Assembly (NCBI GenBank): GCA_905182995.1
Contig: CAJJDP010000055.1
Location: forward strand, 372,001 to 436,000
Length of the DNA stretch: 64,000 bases
Direction: 5' to 3'
From: Paramecium octaurelia
Taxonomy: Eukaryota > Ciliophora > Oligohymenophorea > Peniculida > Parameciidae
A program made the position numbers and the translations under genes. Shown in pieces: positions 41,238-54,253 of this stretch. A model generated the notes under the pieces. The model had not been told where the DNA came from. It searched no databases and saw only the letters and a program-made list of their open reading frames with translations. The first letter of the stretch is position 1, and every line of letters starts with the position of its first letter.

Positions 41238-41698
41238 TCAAATTTCATATTCCTCCCATGAGTTCTCTTCTTCAAGAATTTCCTCTACTGGCCTTGGGTC
41301 TTCATAAAATAACTCCTCCCATGTCATAGCATACCTATATTTATCTACAATATTTCATTTTGTCATACCTTTAAGTGCATCCTATAATAATTTCTTTCTG
41401 CTTCTTTCAAGAGTTGGTTTGTACCAAACACCATAACCCCAATTCCTATAAAATTCATGTATGAACACAACCTTTTATTGACTTCTGCTTAAGCGACTAA
41501 TTCAGCCTCGGAGAATTGTCTTTATTTATAATATGCCCATTTTCCAAAAAAGTAGTATCTACCTCCATAGAATGCTGTGAATGCAAAGGCTCCCAAGACA
41601 ACAAACTTAATGATAGATATGCTTAAAATACAGGTCTGATTCTTCTCAACCACCAGGCATTGGTTTCCCAGACAAAGTTTGTCCACTGATAAACCATT
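41238..41698 (-). CDS. Small single-pass membrane protein
   Basis: 136 aa, three exons; introns 41472-41497 (26 nt) and 41345-41368 (24 nt, containing an in-frame TGA). Tryptophan-rich start (MVYQWTNFVWETNAWWLRR), then one hydrophobic helix (ISIIKFVVLGAFAFTAFYGG), a charged middle (KPTLERSRKKLLQDALK) and an acidic C-terminus (EEILEEENSWEEYE). The layout (short N-tail, one helix, long soluble tail) is like many accessory subunits of mitochondrial respiratory complexes in ciliates. That is inference; no family recognised. Confidence 0.75.
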
Positions 41699-42230
41699 TT
41701 TTTATATTAAATTTAATATTATCACTTATTTGTTTGAGTTCATGGAATCAGGATAAAATACAATTACACAATTCTGAATTATTTTTGGAGTGATGTTAAT
41801 AATCAATTTAATTAACACATTAAACTAAGACAATATTATCCAATCCAATTGCGAAACAAATAATTTGGTTATGTATTATAATTGTTTTCAAAATATAATT
41901 TTAGTATTTAGCTCATAAGAAGAGAATAAAATTACTAAAACAAAATGTTTGCCAATTTAAAATTTCGTAAATAAAAATAATTAAATGTATAAAATACTTA
42001 GATTATTCTACAGAGTTCCACAACCCCATATAGAACCACTTTTATTTTCTATAAATTACCAAATTTTCATCAAAATGAAGTATTTTTAAACTCTGGAAAT
42101 TTTGGGGAAAAGATAAATATTAAAAAAATATATAATAAATTATTCCTTTAGATTTAATAAATTCATTCAGTATTTCGCTTCGGTCATTTTTACAAAAAAA
42201 TTTTTGAAATTAATATAATATCAATATAAA
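41699..42230. promoter_or_regulatory. Divergent intergenic region
   Basis: 532 bp between divergent starts (41698 minus, 42231 plus). Very AT-rich. It must hold both promoters; no motif recognised. Confidence 0.45.
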
Positions 42231-44645
42231 ATGTTGATTGGAAAACAGCATCTTTTATTTAGTGACCTCTGTCAACTCATTTACTTAGTGTATATTAATC
42301 AAGGTTTATATTTTATTAATCATTAGCCAGTTCCATTATTTTATTATCTTTGATAACTGTACTTTATGCTAGCAGTCTAATTTTTGAGATTTTATCTGTA
42401 ATACTGAAAAATGAACGCAGAAATCAAATAATCCATCAAATTGGATACTCAATTAAAATGATTTCCTTCTGGTTTGCATATCAAGCAAAATAAGAATACA
42501 TTCTTTGCTCTTTACTATAAACCCAAATATTATTTAATAATACCGACTTAAAATCGAAGCCTTAATATCCTATTCTAATTTTGGGTTAAATGTCTCTATT
42601 CATTTTCAATTTAAAATAAATTGTGCTTGATTATGAGTAGATAATTATAATTATCGTTTAATTAGCTATTTTTAGTTTATGGTTATACAGAGATAGATGC
42701 ATAAAATAACGAGGTAACATTGAAGTTCGTGAACAATAGAATTAATAACAATGTACAATCGATATCTAAGTCGATACAATTAAATAACAATAGAATCTTA
42801 TTTAAACAAATTCAACGAAGAGAATAAATTCACCACAAAATTCATTATTATTTAATGATTAATTTGAACTCTTAGAAACACAAATTAATTTTGCAGAATT
42901 GCTAACTCATCAAAATTAATATAATTAAGCATTTGAAATACTTTTAAATTTAAATTTTAATTATATTCAAGAAACTGCACTAAAATAATGTGAACTTAGA
43001 ATTATAGTATTCGAAATGCAAATTGATGAGCAACTACTCTTGACAATAGATAAGAATGAGTATTTCAAATATGAAAATCATGCCATGTTGATAAATTGTA
43101 TTGTAATCAATGGAATTAAGTGTTTTTAAATTCAATTTTTTCCTCTCCCCCTATAAATTAATAATAATAAAGAGACAGATGAATCAATGGAAATAGATAT
43201 GTGCAGATCATTATCTCATGAATTGGGAACAAATTTAAATAGCATCGTAACATTTACAAAAATGGCATTAAAGGATGACATCGTCGATTCCCATCTTAAA
43301 AGTAAATATTTAGAACCAATAAGAATTAATAGTGAATAACTTAATCTAATCGTGGGTACGATTAGAGACTATAATTTAATAAATTTAAAGCAATTCAGTT
43401 TGAAATTAGAAGAATTGGATTTAGAAGCAGAAATTCGATTTATTGTTTCATTACTAAACGAGAGCTTTGAAAATAAGAACATTAAAATAGATTATCATTT
43501 TGATTTACAGTCTAATGTATTGGTAAACGATAAAATACGGTTTAGATAGGTTTTATTTCAATTGATGTAAAACGCAGTGAAATATACATTTGAAAGTTCA
43601 ATAACTATTACAATTTTGAATGATATTTTGGAATGTTTTATCTCAATTGCAGACAATGGAATTGGAATGGTATATTATATAATACTATATTATATAGACT
43701 GAATAGGAAGCAGAAAATATGAATTCGTTGTTGCAATCTAATAAATTCGTAAAAGTGTCGGAATAATCAGTAGGAGTTGGGCTAGGACTTGGAATATCAA
43801 ATTAGCTAGTTAAATAAATGAGTGGAAAGAATAATTCCATTTAGCTTAGTCGAAATAATGAGAGAGGATGTTAGTTTAGCTTCTTTATAAAGAATCATCA
43901 ATTAGAGATGTCAAAGGAATTTATGAGGAAATAGTCTTCAGGGTTCATTAAAAAAAGTAGTTAAACAATTCGATTTATATCAGCCAATACATATATCGAA
44001 GATTAAGTTAAAGGACAATCTAAATAAAAAATACAAATATAAAAGAGTCAAATTTAAACAAACACAAACTCATAATAATAATTCAAACTTCCATCCACTA
44101 ATAGAATCAATTTCTATCAAGAAAGCAAAAATTAGAGTGAAGAAGATAGTTTATCATCGATTCATCCTCCTATTTTAAGTCCAAAATTTTAGTAATCTAT
44201 TGTACAATGCAGTCTTAACAGTGATTGTTGTTCAAGAGTTTTAATTGTAGATGACGAGTACTTTAATATACAATGTCTAAAATTGCTGATGACCAAATAT
44301 TAATCTAAATGTGATTCTGCTTATAATGGCAAAGAAGCTATATAACTTGTAAATCACAAGAAGCATAATCCTTGCAAAAAGTGTGGGAATAGATATTACA
44401 GTTTGATTTTCTTGGATATTAATATGCCAATTTTAGATGGCTACAAAACAGTTAAAGAATTGAAACATCTAATGAAATAACAAATTATCAATAAGACTTG
44501 GTGCATTGCTAATACAGGATTCTGTGATTTGGACACAAAACTGAAGAGTTATGAGGCAGGCATGGATTATTACTTAACTAAGCCTTTGGATTAAAATGAA
44601 CTTAGAACAATTTTGAATGTATTATTTCCTATTAATGATTACTGA
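42231..44645 (+). CDS. Hybrid histidine kinase with receiver domain
   Basis: 787 aa, three exons; introns 42304-42326 (23 nt) and 43670-43697 (28 nt). The N-terminal 170 residues hold about three to four hydrophobic helices. Then come a linker, an H-box (SLSHELGTNLNSI, His near residue 318) and a HATPase domain with N-box (LMQNAVKYTF), G1 (ADNGIGM) and G2 (GVGLGLGIS). A Ser/Gln linker leads to a receiver domain: VLIVDDE, FLDINMP (phospho-acceptor Asp), a Thr-containing ANTG and the KP lysine (LTKPLD). All key residues are present, so a phosphorelay from His to Asp within one protein is expected, with output via an unseen partner. A two-cysteine insert (CKKCG) sits in the receiver. Confidence 0.93.
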
Positions 44646-45187
44646 TTATAAATTGTTATAAATTATTAATATTCTTCTAATTATTTCTTTTTATCCAATC
44701 ATATAATTTGATGGAAACTTTATAATTTAAAGAGATATTCTATCAAATTTTGTTGTTTTTAATTAAATTAGGAATTATTTTATGAAGATGCAATGATCGT
44801 TCTCTATATGATTATAGTTATTATTTTGAGAATTCAGTTATTACGAAAAACATCTTATATAAATTCATTAAATTAAAAACCTTATTTTGTGTAATAAGTA
44901 CATATTATTGAATTCAAATTTATTAAGAAAGTGGCATAATATGTATAATAAAAATATATACTCTTTGAAATAATACGCAGAAACCATTTGCATTTCTATT
45001 TTATCGAAATGAAAACAATAAATGCCTTCATTTTTTATGGTCTAAATCTAGATATAAGGAAATACGATCAGGAGGAAATAAAATAATTGTTAATTAAGAG
45101 TGAAAAGTAAGTAATTTGATTTTTTCTTTCTTAATAATTTAATGTTTAATTATAATATTGATGACTATTCAGCATACATGATATCTC
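44646..45187. other. Intergenic; possible unspliced first exon
   Basis: 542 bp. An ATG at 45009 opens a gene-like frame of 33 codons (MKTINAFIFYGLNLDIRKYD) ending at a GTAAGT donor, but no acceptor within normal ciliate intron length joins it in frame to the next gene. Otherwise AT-rich. Confidence 0.35.
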
Positions 45188-46927
45188 ATGATCAAATCAG
45201 TCTAACATATAGAGGATAAATGTAACACTCTAGAAAATATTAGTACAAAGGACATATATCAATTTAAATTTTTAGAATTCGACATTTTAGAAGAGATATT
45301 ATTTTAAAAGTAAGAAGAAACTGCTGTCTCTTTGCCTTGGGCGAAAACAATCATTGTTAATTTTTGGAATATCCCTAAAGAGAACTATACATTGTTTAAT
45401 TTATATGGAGGTATGAAAATCCTATTTGACATGGACATAATCAAGGATCTCTAAGAAGTTCAATTCAAGTTCTTTTCAAATGAAGATATCTAAGCTTTGA
45501 TTAAATTAAAATGGTTACAATCTGACAATACCAACTACTTTTATTTTGAAATACAAGAGGAGGTACAATCATATTTTGAATCTATTTAGAATCAATATCA
45601 ATTGACACTTTAATGGAGAGATCCCATTTAAGATGCCGAATGCACTAGCTTAGAATTGGAGAGGTAGCTACTAAAGAGGAATCTTACTAAATTGTTAAAT
45701 AAAATAGGTGATTATAGGTATGATAAGATTATGATAATATGTTAGTAATATCTATGATTAGTAAGAGTTATTTGAAATGATTTTAGAGAATCAATACGAT
45801 ACTATCTATGTCTACTTCCCTTCAATAATAAAATTAAAAATCCATACCAAAATATTCGAAGAAAGTGAAGAATAAGTTAGATCAGTAGAGTTGTTCATTC
45901 ATAATGAATGGTTTAAGGAAAGATAGGACAATTTAGTAGCGTAATTCGAGATATTGCACAGTCAAATTTAAAGATCTATGAATGATAATACTGATGAAAT
46001 AATCTTAGACTACGCCTTGATTTATGATGAAGAACAAATCAATTGTTCTCAATTAATGAGTAAGATCAATTCATTGATCATCAAAATATTGCTAACAAAT
46101 AATAAAAGAATTTAAACTATCTTATTGTCTCTGATGCCTCTGGAGATTCATTTCGAATTAGATATGAAGAGATAAGAACTAAATCTAGATATCAATTTAC
46201 ATCATGAGGATCCACAAGATATTTATTAGGAAGGACTGATAATTTTACTATAGACAATCACAACTTGCAAATTATTTTAATCTTTGAAAGTAGATATTCA
46301 ATAGGAGGATGATTCAAATAATGTAAAATTTCTATTATTCTCTTTCATTATGATGATTCATGAATTTCAATAGACTCTAATAAACAAAGGAACTTTTACA
46401 TACAATAATTATTCCTTGATTCCAAGATACCATTCAGTTTGTTCAAAAGGGGCGATGAATTATTTAATTTCAGATAAGAAGTAATTGAAATAATGCTATT
46501 TAGATCAATATATTCGATTTCTGAGAAAGACTACCTTGACATTCAAAGAGAAATCGGATGCTTCATTCAGTATCTCAGTTTTTATGCTAAGGAGAGTAAT
46601 TCAATAATAATTTCATGCGATATGTGTGAGTTGAGCAATTCTAGTAAGCAATTTTATGATCAATTGATTGAATAATTAATAAAACAGAATGGAATATTGG
46701 AATTTGGAATATTAGATAGTGGGAATCGAGATCAGAAATATTATGAAACAGTAATCTAATAATTATTATTACCACTTATCAAATATTTTAGATTAAAGAA
46801 GAGGATGCTGACAACATTGATTATGATAGATAAAAAATATCAGAACAGAATGAGGTGGGAAAGTATAAAAGAACTGATTAATTATTTGCCTAATGAATAT
46901 CAATGCTTGTTACATTAGTAAAATTGA
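45188..46927 (+). CDS. Hypothetical protein, about 562 aa
   Basis: Three exons; introns 45718-45745 (28 nt) and 46481-46503 (23 nt). The spliced length from the ATG at 45188 is an exact multiple of three. The protein is mostly helical with well-spaced hydrophobics (FSFIMMIHEFQQTLINKG, YETVIQQLLLPLIKYF), no signal peptide or membrane segment, and few cysteines. I do not recognise it. A TGA just upstream of 45188 in frame supports that start or a missing upstream exon. Confidence 0.68.
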
Positions 46928-46993
46928 ATAAAATGAAAAAAAATTAAATCCTTTTAAATAAATTATTAAAAAAAAGAAATAATTCCTTAAGAA

Positions 46994-47394
46994 ATGCCAT
47001 CAAAGAGAAGAAATAATGGTCGTTCAAAGAAAAATAGAGGTCACGTCAAGCCAGTCACATGCTCAAATTGTTGCAGATTAGTTGGCAAAGATAAAGCCAT
47101 CAAAAGATTCACAGTGAGAGACATTGTTGATGCATCATCAAAGAAAGACATTTTGGAAGCCTCTGCCTATGAAACCAAATAATAATAGTCAATTCCAAAA
47201 TTATTTGACAAACTTCAAGTAGTGTTAATTTTTAATGGTAGTATTGCGTTTCTTGTGCCATCCATGCACGTATCGTTAGAGTGAGATCATCTGAAGACAG
47301 AAAAATTCGTGTTATTGAAAGAAAACGACCTGTTTAATAATCAACATAAAAAAAAGATGCCCCAAAACCATAAGCTCCAGTTGCAGCTTAATGA
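46994..47394 (+). CDS. RPS26: 40S ribosomal protein eS26
   Basis: 125 aa; one 23-nt intron at 47219-47241. The sequence follows the family closely: basic start ([20 protein letters not shown]), [28 protein letters not shown] and, after the intron, [20 protein letters not shown]. The zinc-binding cysteines 23/26 and 77/80 are all present. The C-terminal tail is Gln/Lys-rich. eS26 sits near the mRNA exit channel of the small subunit. Only 66 bp separate it from the upstream stop, and eL21 follows after 116 bp. Confidence 0.97.
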
Positions 47395-47510
47395 TATATC
47401 TAATACAAACATACATTATACAATTTGAATTTCTTTCATTTATCGAGCATCTTGAATGCTTTCTGGCTATTTGTATAAATAATTTAAAAAAAAATTAATA
47501 TCTTGAATCA

Positions 47511-48010
47511 ATGACACATAGTTATGGTTTGAAAAAGGGAACAAGAAGCAAGTTTGCAAAACCATTCAGAGGACATGGAAATATAAGCATTCGTAAAACA
47601 CTTCAAACATTCAGAAGAGGTAAATTATTATTATTACAAAAGGTGATTTCGTTGATATTTTGGTTGATGGAGCATAACATAAAGGAGTCCCCTTCCAATA
47701 TTATCATGGACGAACAGCCAGAGTTTTCAATGTGAATCCAAGAGGAATTGGTGTCTCATTATAAAGAAGAGTAAGAGGAAGATATGTGGAGAAAAGATTT
47801 CATGTTAGAGCTGATCATTTGAGACCATCAAAATGCAGAGAGGAATTTGTTAAAAGAGTTTAAGTCAATGATAAGAAAAAGACTGAAGCTAATAAATTGA
47901 AATAACACATCTCTACTAAAAGACAACCTGTGTTACCAAGGAGTGCTGAAATTGTCAAACCAACAGCTACAATCTTTTAACATCCAAAAGCATTTGTAGA
48001 AATCATTTGA
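47511..48010 (+). CDS. RPL21: 60S ribosomal protein eL21
   Basis: 158 aa; one 23-nt intron at 47620-47642. Family features in order: SYGLKKGTRSKFAKPFRGHG, FRRGDFVDILVDGAQHKGVP, YYHGRTARVFNVNPRGIGV, RRVRGRYVEKRFHVRADHLRP and CREEFVKRV. The length fits eL21. It directly follows eS26 on the same strand, a small ribosomal cluster likely under similar strong expression but with its own promoter in the 116-bp gap. Confidence 0.97.
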
Positions 48011-48345
48011 ATTATAATATCATAAGTATAATAATATAGTAATTTGTTATAAAACATTTTTAGATTTATCATTAATATTATTAAAATTATGAGAGACTGG
48101 TTTTCATGGTTTTTTAGCTTCAATTCAAAATGAGTTTAAGATGTTGAGATACTTCCTTCATCATAAGAGATTATTTTCAGATATATTTGTAAAAAACATT
48201 TATAACATAATAAGAAATAGAATAATGCAAAGATTATTCTATTAATATATTTAGTGAGGTTATTTCTATGTCAATTTAAACAGTTTTATGGGTATGATAT
48301 AAATCAAAATTTTTATTTACTTTATTCTGTTTCATTATTTAAATT
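48011..48345. other. Convergent intergenic region
   Basis: 335 bp between eL21 and the convergent coiled-coil gene. AT-rich, no supported frame. Confidence 0.45.
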
Positions 48346-49077
48346 TCAATTTCTTCTATTTTCTTCTTATAATCTCTTTTTTTCCTATTCAAATTCTTAT
48401 TTTAATTTATCATTCTTGATTTATTCTTCTTCAAGCTTTTTGGTAATATCATTTAAAGCACCCATGTATTATTATAATTCTTTTGATTGTTTATCAAAAT
48501 TTTCTTTCAACTTTAAAAGCTATTGCTAATACTTTTACTAAACTTCTTTGGCTTTATCCTCTAGTTCTGACTTTTCCTTAATTTATATCTGTAATTTCAA
48601 AATTTGGTCTTAACATGCTTTTAATTTGGATTCACAAATTTCATTTCTTGCTTTTATATCTTGAAATTTTAATTTATATTCTTTAATAGTATTTTACAGC
48701 AATTCATAAGATTCCTTGTCAATATTGGGGTTTGACAAATCGTGGATACATTATTTACATTCTGATAAAGTCTACTATGATAAATTCATTTATATTTTTT
48801 CAATTTCAGCATGGGTTAATTATGTTTATAATTTATTGTTTTCTTCCATAAGTTTATTAATGGTCTTTTCAAAGACAGATTTATATGTTTACATTTCCCT
48901 TTAATGCTCTTATAATTGTTTTTAATAGTCTTTTAAAATTTCTTTGGACTTTAGCTATTCGTTTTCCAATTAACATTAAAAATTAGACTGTTGCTAAAAA
49001 ATATCCAACTTTAACTGTGCATTTTCTACTTTGTATTATCCAAGTTAATCAATGTAAAAATCATTACTTGGTTTCAT
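48346..49077 (-). CDS. Coiled-coil protein, inverted partial paralogue
   Basis: 243 aa, single exon on the minus strand. Almost all coiled coil (KLMEENNKLQTQLTHAEIEK, KARNEICESKLKACQDQ). About 565 bp (48347-48912) is nearly identical, inverted, to 59525-60203 of the plus-strand coiled-coil gene, apart from scattered substitutions and about 130 bp absent here. Its first 55 residues diverge, and it ends at TGA where the relative continues, so it is probably a truncated duplicate. It may still be translated because the whole frame is open. Confidence 0.65.
48347..48912 (-). repeat. Dispersed inverted duplicate, minus-strand member
   Basis: See the plus-strand member at 59525-60203. The pair lies about 11 kb apart in inverted orientation. 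Confidence 0.88.
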
Positions 49078-49225
49078 TTTAGCTAGCAATTTATAAAATA
49101 ATATGTTTAAGAAATCGAATTTGGTTAACACTAACTTTTTCTATTAAAATAAATCTTGTATATTAATAAATATTACTAATTTTATAATTTTAAATTAACA
49201 TTAACAATTTATCTATGTTAATTAA

Positions 49226-50185
49226 TCAAATTTTGTCAAATTATATTTACTCACAAATTATTTAATTTATGGATCTTTAGGAGATATGCATAGGTAGGTG
49301 TACCAATTTTGTGAAATCAAAATAATAGGTTTTTCCTATTATTTAGTAGAAATTAGAAAAAATAATCATTTATAGATGAGATAAAAAATTGGTAAATTAT
49401 ATAATATTTTTTTTCAACTTAAATGCACCTTAGTAGATTAGTGTTCTGTGTTTTATTTTTTACGAATTAGGATCATCATATTTTTCTTCAGCTAAACATA
49501 AAGTTGTTCCAAACTCATAATGTGTTAAGTATCTTTTGAAGCTTACCTGTAAAATGTGATTTACTATTGCTATTAATTTGTAAACTTGCATGAAAAGGTT
49601 TTCATCCAGGAGACCATTTAAAGTTTTTGAATTTAAATAGTTTGCCAAGAGTTCTGAAATGACTTAAACCCCGTTTTCTTTTAGATTTTTTAATTTTGTC
49701 TTCTTGTAATTTATTAGAAATTTGATATTTCTAATATCATTTATTTAGATTATTAATAGTTTTTAGAATTTTTTTATTTTTTAAAATTATTCTTAGGTTG
49801 AGAAAATTGATAAAATCTTTCTAAGTTGAATTTTATCATTCACTTAATTTATAGTTAGTTCATATTCCAGCTTTGCTTAAAAATCTATCATTCTTTTCAA
49901 AATTATGTCTTCTTATTAATATTTAAGTTAATTATATTATAGAATAAATATATTCTCTTCAAGGGATTTATTTTAAATTCTTAATTGATTAATTGTTTCT
50001 CTCAATTATTAATTTTAGAATTCAAATTCTTCTTTCTACCTTCTATTATATGCTTATTCATATTTTTAGATTTGTTCATTTTACTACTTTAATACGCAAT
50101 CATTTTAAGATATTAATTCATTAAATTTTGAATCATATGTTCTCTCAATTATTAGGTGTAGTATTAAAAAATCTTCCTTCTCCTT
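49226..50185 (-). pseudogene. Coiled-coil ORF with decayed 5' part
   Basis: A clean minus-strand frame of about 320 codons (for example QNEQIQKYEQAYNRRQKEEF and VISELLANYLNSKTL), ending at TGA 49228-49226. Upstream (to about 50470) coiled-coil text continues but in changing frames (KDELKNCQELLEKC, then EIEKDICDKKK, then NCKKALEESE followed by TGA). I find no convincing introns joining them, so I read it as a gene losing its 5' half. A 22-nt GTAAAA..GGAAG intron could give a short start, but that exon lies out of phase with the coiled-coil text. The copy boundary of repeat B (50085) falls inside. Confidence 0.5.
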
Positions 50186-52168
50186 TCATTTTACATCTAT
50201 AATTATTAATATTTTCATTCTGATTCTTCCAAAGCTTTCTTGCAATTGATTAATTCAACTTCCTTAATCTAAAGTATTTATTTGACATTTATCAATTATT
50301 AATTGTATCTAATTTTTTTTTTGTCACATATATCTTTTTCTATTTCGTTTTCTTCTCTCATTATTTGAGAAGCCCTTTGCATTTTTCTAATAATTCTTAA
50401 CAATTTTTCAATTCATCCTTACAAATTTTTAATTCATATCTTTAACTCCTGCATTTTTATTTTAAATGATAAAAATAATTTCATTGTGAAATAAAGAGTA
50501 GATTATTTAATTCAACTAATTTCAAAAAATTTGTGCACAAAATGTATACTAACCAGAATCTTAGAAATATTTACATAGTTCACAAATATCGACGCATAAT
50601 CGAAACTTGCTATTGATTAATATGTTTAAAATATTCTTCTAGGCTCAACTTATTGGTTGGTTGAATTTGTGAATAGTGTTAGGTCAACACTAACGATCAC
50701 ATTTCTAAACTCTCTAAGAGGAGTGTTTAGCAAACGTATGGAATGTGCTAACATGGACATAAAGATTATTAAAGAAAGATGTAAACTAATTTAGCTTAAG
50801 TAATAATTAATCTAATAAAAAGCAACTATCAATTAGGATAAAAAAAGTTTGCAAATTATTTAATAAGCCGATTTTACCAAATATGATTTATTGTTGAGTT
50901 GAGAAACTAAATAATTAGATCATAATATGGCAATCAAAGAGGAAAAACAATGTTTCAATCTTTAGCTTTAAAAATTTTATAAATATTGAAAATTATGAAA
51001 AAGTAATAAGAAACAATTAACAGTATTATTCTTTTAACTTAATATATTCAACAAATCAAGCCTTAATTATATTTGGGGTTGTTAAGATAATTCTCTAATT
51101 AATTTTTAGATTTAATATTACCTCCCTTGAGATGAACATTATTAAGGCAATAAATGTTAATAATAAGCAGGATAGAAACTTGATATTTCAATAAAACTGA
51201 ATTTAATAGCTTTTTCATCAACATACCTAATTTAACTCTTCTAATAATATTATTAAAATCCTGCCTCACAATTTTAATGAATTATTTCAACATCACTTTT
51301 GCTAAAGCCAAGTTCATAATTGTTAATTATTTGATCTTAAAGCATTTGATATGGCTTTCGTTATCAAAGATTTTATCATCCAGTTTATTAATCAAGTTGT
51401 ATCACTTATTTTTATCCTCTTGAAGTTGCTAAATCTCTTAATTTAACAAATCAGAAATAGATAAATTATGAATTTAATAAATATGAACTATTTATAAAAC
51501 TTGATAAATAAAGACAAATTGTCCACTTGGATTCGATCTTAATCATTGCCTAAGTTTTGGCCAATCAGAAGTTAGATCTAAAAATAAAAATTTTCAGAAA
51601 CCGAATTAAGCAATAAAGAAAAATACGAGAAATTATGACCAAATTGACATCTTAAATCATAGAGAATTAAATCTCATAAAAAAGGTTTGAATGCTACAAC
51701 AATATGCGAAAAAGCAGATCGAGAAGTTAGAAAACCTATTAATACTGTACTAATTTATAAAGAATCTTAAGCAAGATTATGATATTCATGAGTAATGATC
51801 AAAATTCCAATATTTTGATTTATTTCCAAAAATGATAATCTTTGTTCTTTCAAAATAAGTTAACTAAAGAAAATATAATAGATCTGTTCTTTAAAGAGTG
51901 CAAACTCCTTCATTAGAAATATTTCCATTTCAAAACACAACATCGACAATGAACCTTTCAAGGGTTTTAGGTAAGTCTAAAACATAGTTATAATTATTTA
52001 AAATTGGCGTTTCTTATGAAGTCTTACGTAAAAAACTCTGCAAAATTCTTAAAATAAAGTGCAAAAGAGATTTTCTTTCAAATAGTCATAGTCCTCTACC
52101 ATTTTCAATATCTTAGATAATGATTTGTCATCAAAACAATTTATTATTTTTGATGAACCATAATAAGA
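50085..52168 (+). repeat. Perfect direct repeat B, copy 1 (2,084 bp)
   Basis: Matches 52170-54253 at an offset of 2,085 bp with no difference seen. The content is AT-rich, with decayed coiled-coil fragments on both strands and no intact gene. Confidence 0.95.
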
Positions 52169-52169
52169 N
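52169..52169. other. Single ambiguous base N (probable assembly join)
   Basis: Exactly between the two copies of repeat B, the same arrangement as the N at 17443. Confidence 0.85.
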
Positions 52170-54253
52170 TACTTTAATACGCAATCATTTTAAGATATTA
52201 ATTCATTAAATTTTGAATCATATGTTCTCTCAATTATTAGGTGTAGTATTAAAAAATCTTCCTTCTCCTTTCATTTTACATCTATAATTATTAATATTTT
52301 CATTCTGATTCTTCCAAAGCTTTCTTGCAATTGATTAATTCAACTTCCTTAATCTAAAGTATTTATTTGACATTTATCAATTATTAATTGTATCTAATTT
52401 TTTTTTTGTCACATATATCTTTTTCTATTTCGTTTTCTTCTCTCATTATTTGAGAAGCCCTTTGCATTTTTCTAATAATTCTTAACAATTTTTCAATTCA
52501 TCCTTACAAATTTTTAATTCATATCTTTAACTCCTGCATTTTTATTTTAAATGATAAAAATAATTTCATTGTGAAATAAAGAGTAGATTATTTAATTCAA
52601 CTAATTTCAAAAAATTTGTGCACAAAATGTATACTAACCAGAATCTTAGAAATATTTACATAGTTCACAAATATCGACGCATAATCGAAACTTGCTATTG
52701 ATTAATATGTTTAAAATATTCTTCTAGGCTCAACTTATTGGTTGGTTGAATTTGTGAATAGTGTTAGGTCAACACTAACGATCACATTTCTAAACTCTCT
52801 AAGAGGAGTGTTTAGCAAACGTATGGAATGTGCTAACATGGACATAAAGATTATTAAAGAAAGATGTAAACTAATTTAGCTTAAGTAATAATTAATCTAA
52901 TAAAAAGCAACTATCAATTAGGATAAAAAAAGTTTGCAAATTATTTAATAAGCCGATTTTACCAAATATGATTTATTGTTGAGTTGAGAAACTAAATAAT
53001 TAGATCATAATATGGCAATCAAAGAGGAAAAACAATGTTTCAATCTTTAGCTTTAAAAATTTTATAAATATTGAAAATTATGAAAAAGTAATAAGAAACA
53101 ATTAACAGTATTATTCTTTTAACTTAATATATTCAACAAATCAAGCCTTAATTATATTTGGGGTTGTTAAGATAATTCTCTAATTAATTTTTAGATTTAA
53201 TATTACCTCCCTTGAGATGAACATTATTAAGGCAATAAATGTTAATAATAAGCAGGATAGAAACTTGATATTTCAATAAAACTGAATTTAATAGCTTTTT
53301 CATCAACATACCTAATTTAACTCTTCTAATAATATTATTAAAATCCTGCCTCACAATTTTAATGAATTATTTCAACATCACTTTTGCTAAAGCCAAGTTC
53401 ATAATTGTTAATTATTTGATCTTAAAGCATTTGATATGGCTTTCGTTATCAAAGATTTTATCATCCAGTTTATTAATCAAGTTGTATCACTTATTTTTAT
53501 CCTCTTGAAGTTGCTAAATCTCTTAATTTAACAAATCAGAAATAGATAAATTATGAATTTAATAAATATGAACTATTTATAAAACTTGATAAATAAAGAC
53601 AAATTGTCCACTTGGATTCGATCTTAATCATTGCCTAAGTTTTGGCCAATCAGAAGTTAGATCTAAAAATAAAAATTTTCAGAAACCGAATTAAGCAATA
53701 AAGAAAAATACGAGAAATTATGACCAAATTGACATCTTAAATCATAGAGAATTAAATCTCATAAAAAAGGTTTGAATGCTACAACAATATGCGAAAAAGC
53801 AGATCGAGAAGTTAGAAAACCTATTAATACTGTACTAATTTATAAAGAATCTTAAGCAAGATTATGATATTCATGAGTAATGATCAAAATTCCAATATTT
53901 TGATTTATTTCCAAAAATGATAATCTTTGTTCTTTCAAAATAAGTTAACTAAAGAAAATATAATAGATCTGTTCTTTAAAGAGTGCAAACTCCTTCATTA
54001 GAAATATTTCCATTTCAAAACACAACATCGACAATGAACCTTTCAAGGGTTTTAGGTAAGTCTAAAACATAGTTATAATTATTTAAAATTGGCGTTTCTT
54101 ATGAAGTCTTACGTAAAAAACTCTGCAAAATTCTTAAAATAAAGTGCAAAAGAGATTTTCTTTCAAATAGTCATAGTCCTCTACCATTTTCAATATCTTA
54201 GATAATGATTTGTCATCAAAACAATTTATTATTTTTGATGAACCATAATAAGA
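52170..54253 (+). repeat. Perfect direct repeat B, copy 2 (2,084 bp)
   Basis: Second copy of 50085-52168; unique sequence resumes at 54254. Confidence 0.95.

Noticed and set aside
41607-41632. A GT..AG 26-mer in the small membrane protein that looked like an intron
   Set aside because: Removing it breaks the frame; kept in, it encodes the transmembrane helix and the total length is a multiple of three.
48254-48904. Plus-strand hydrophobic ORFs (Phe/Tyr/Ser-rich)
   Set aside because: They are the antisense of the coiled-coil gene at 48346-49077; the minus strand gives a continuous 243-codon frame.
50640-50760. Short palindromic-looking stretch (GTGTTAGGTCAACAC) resembling a mobile-element end
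   Set aside because: No flanking direct repeats, no transposase frame and no TA-bounded excised-element signature nearby.
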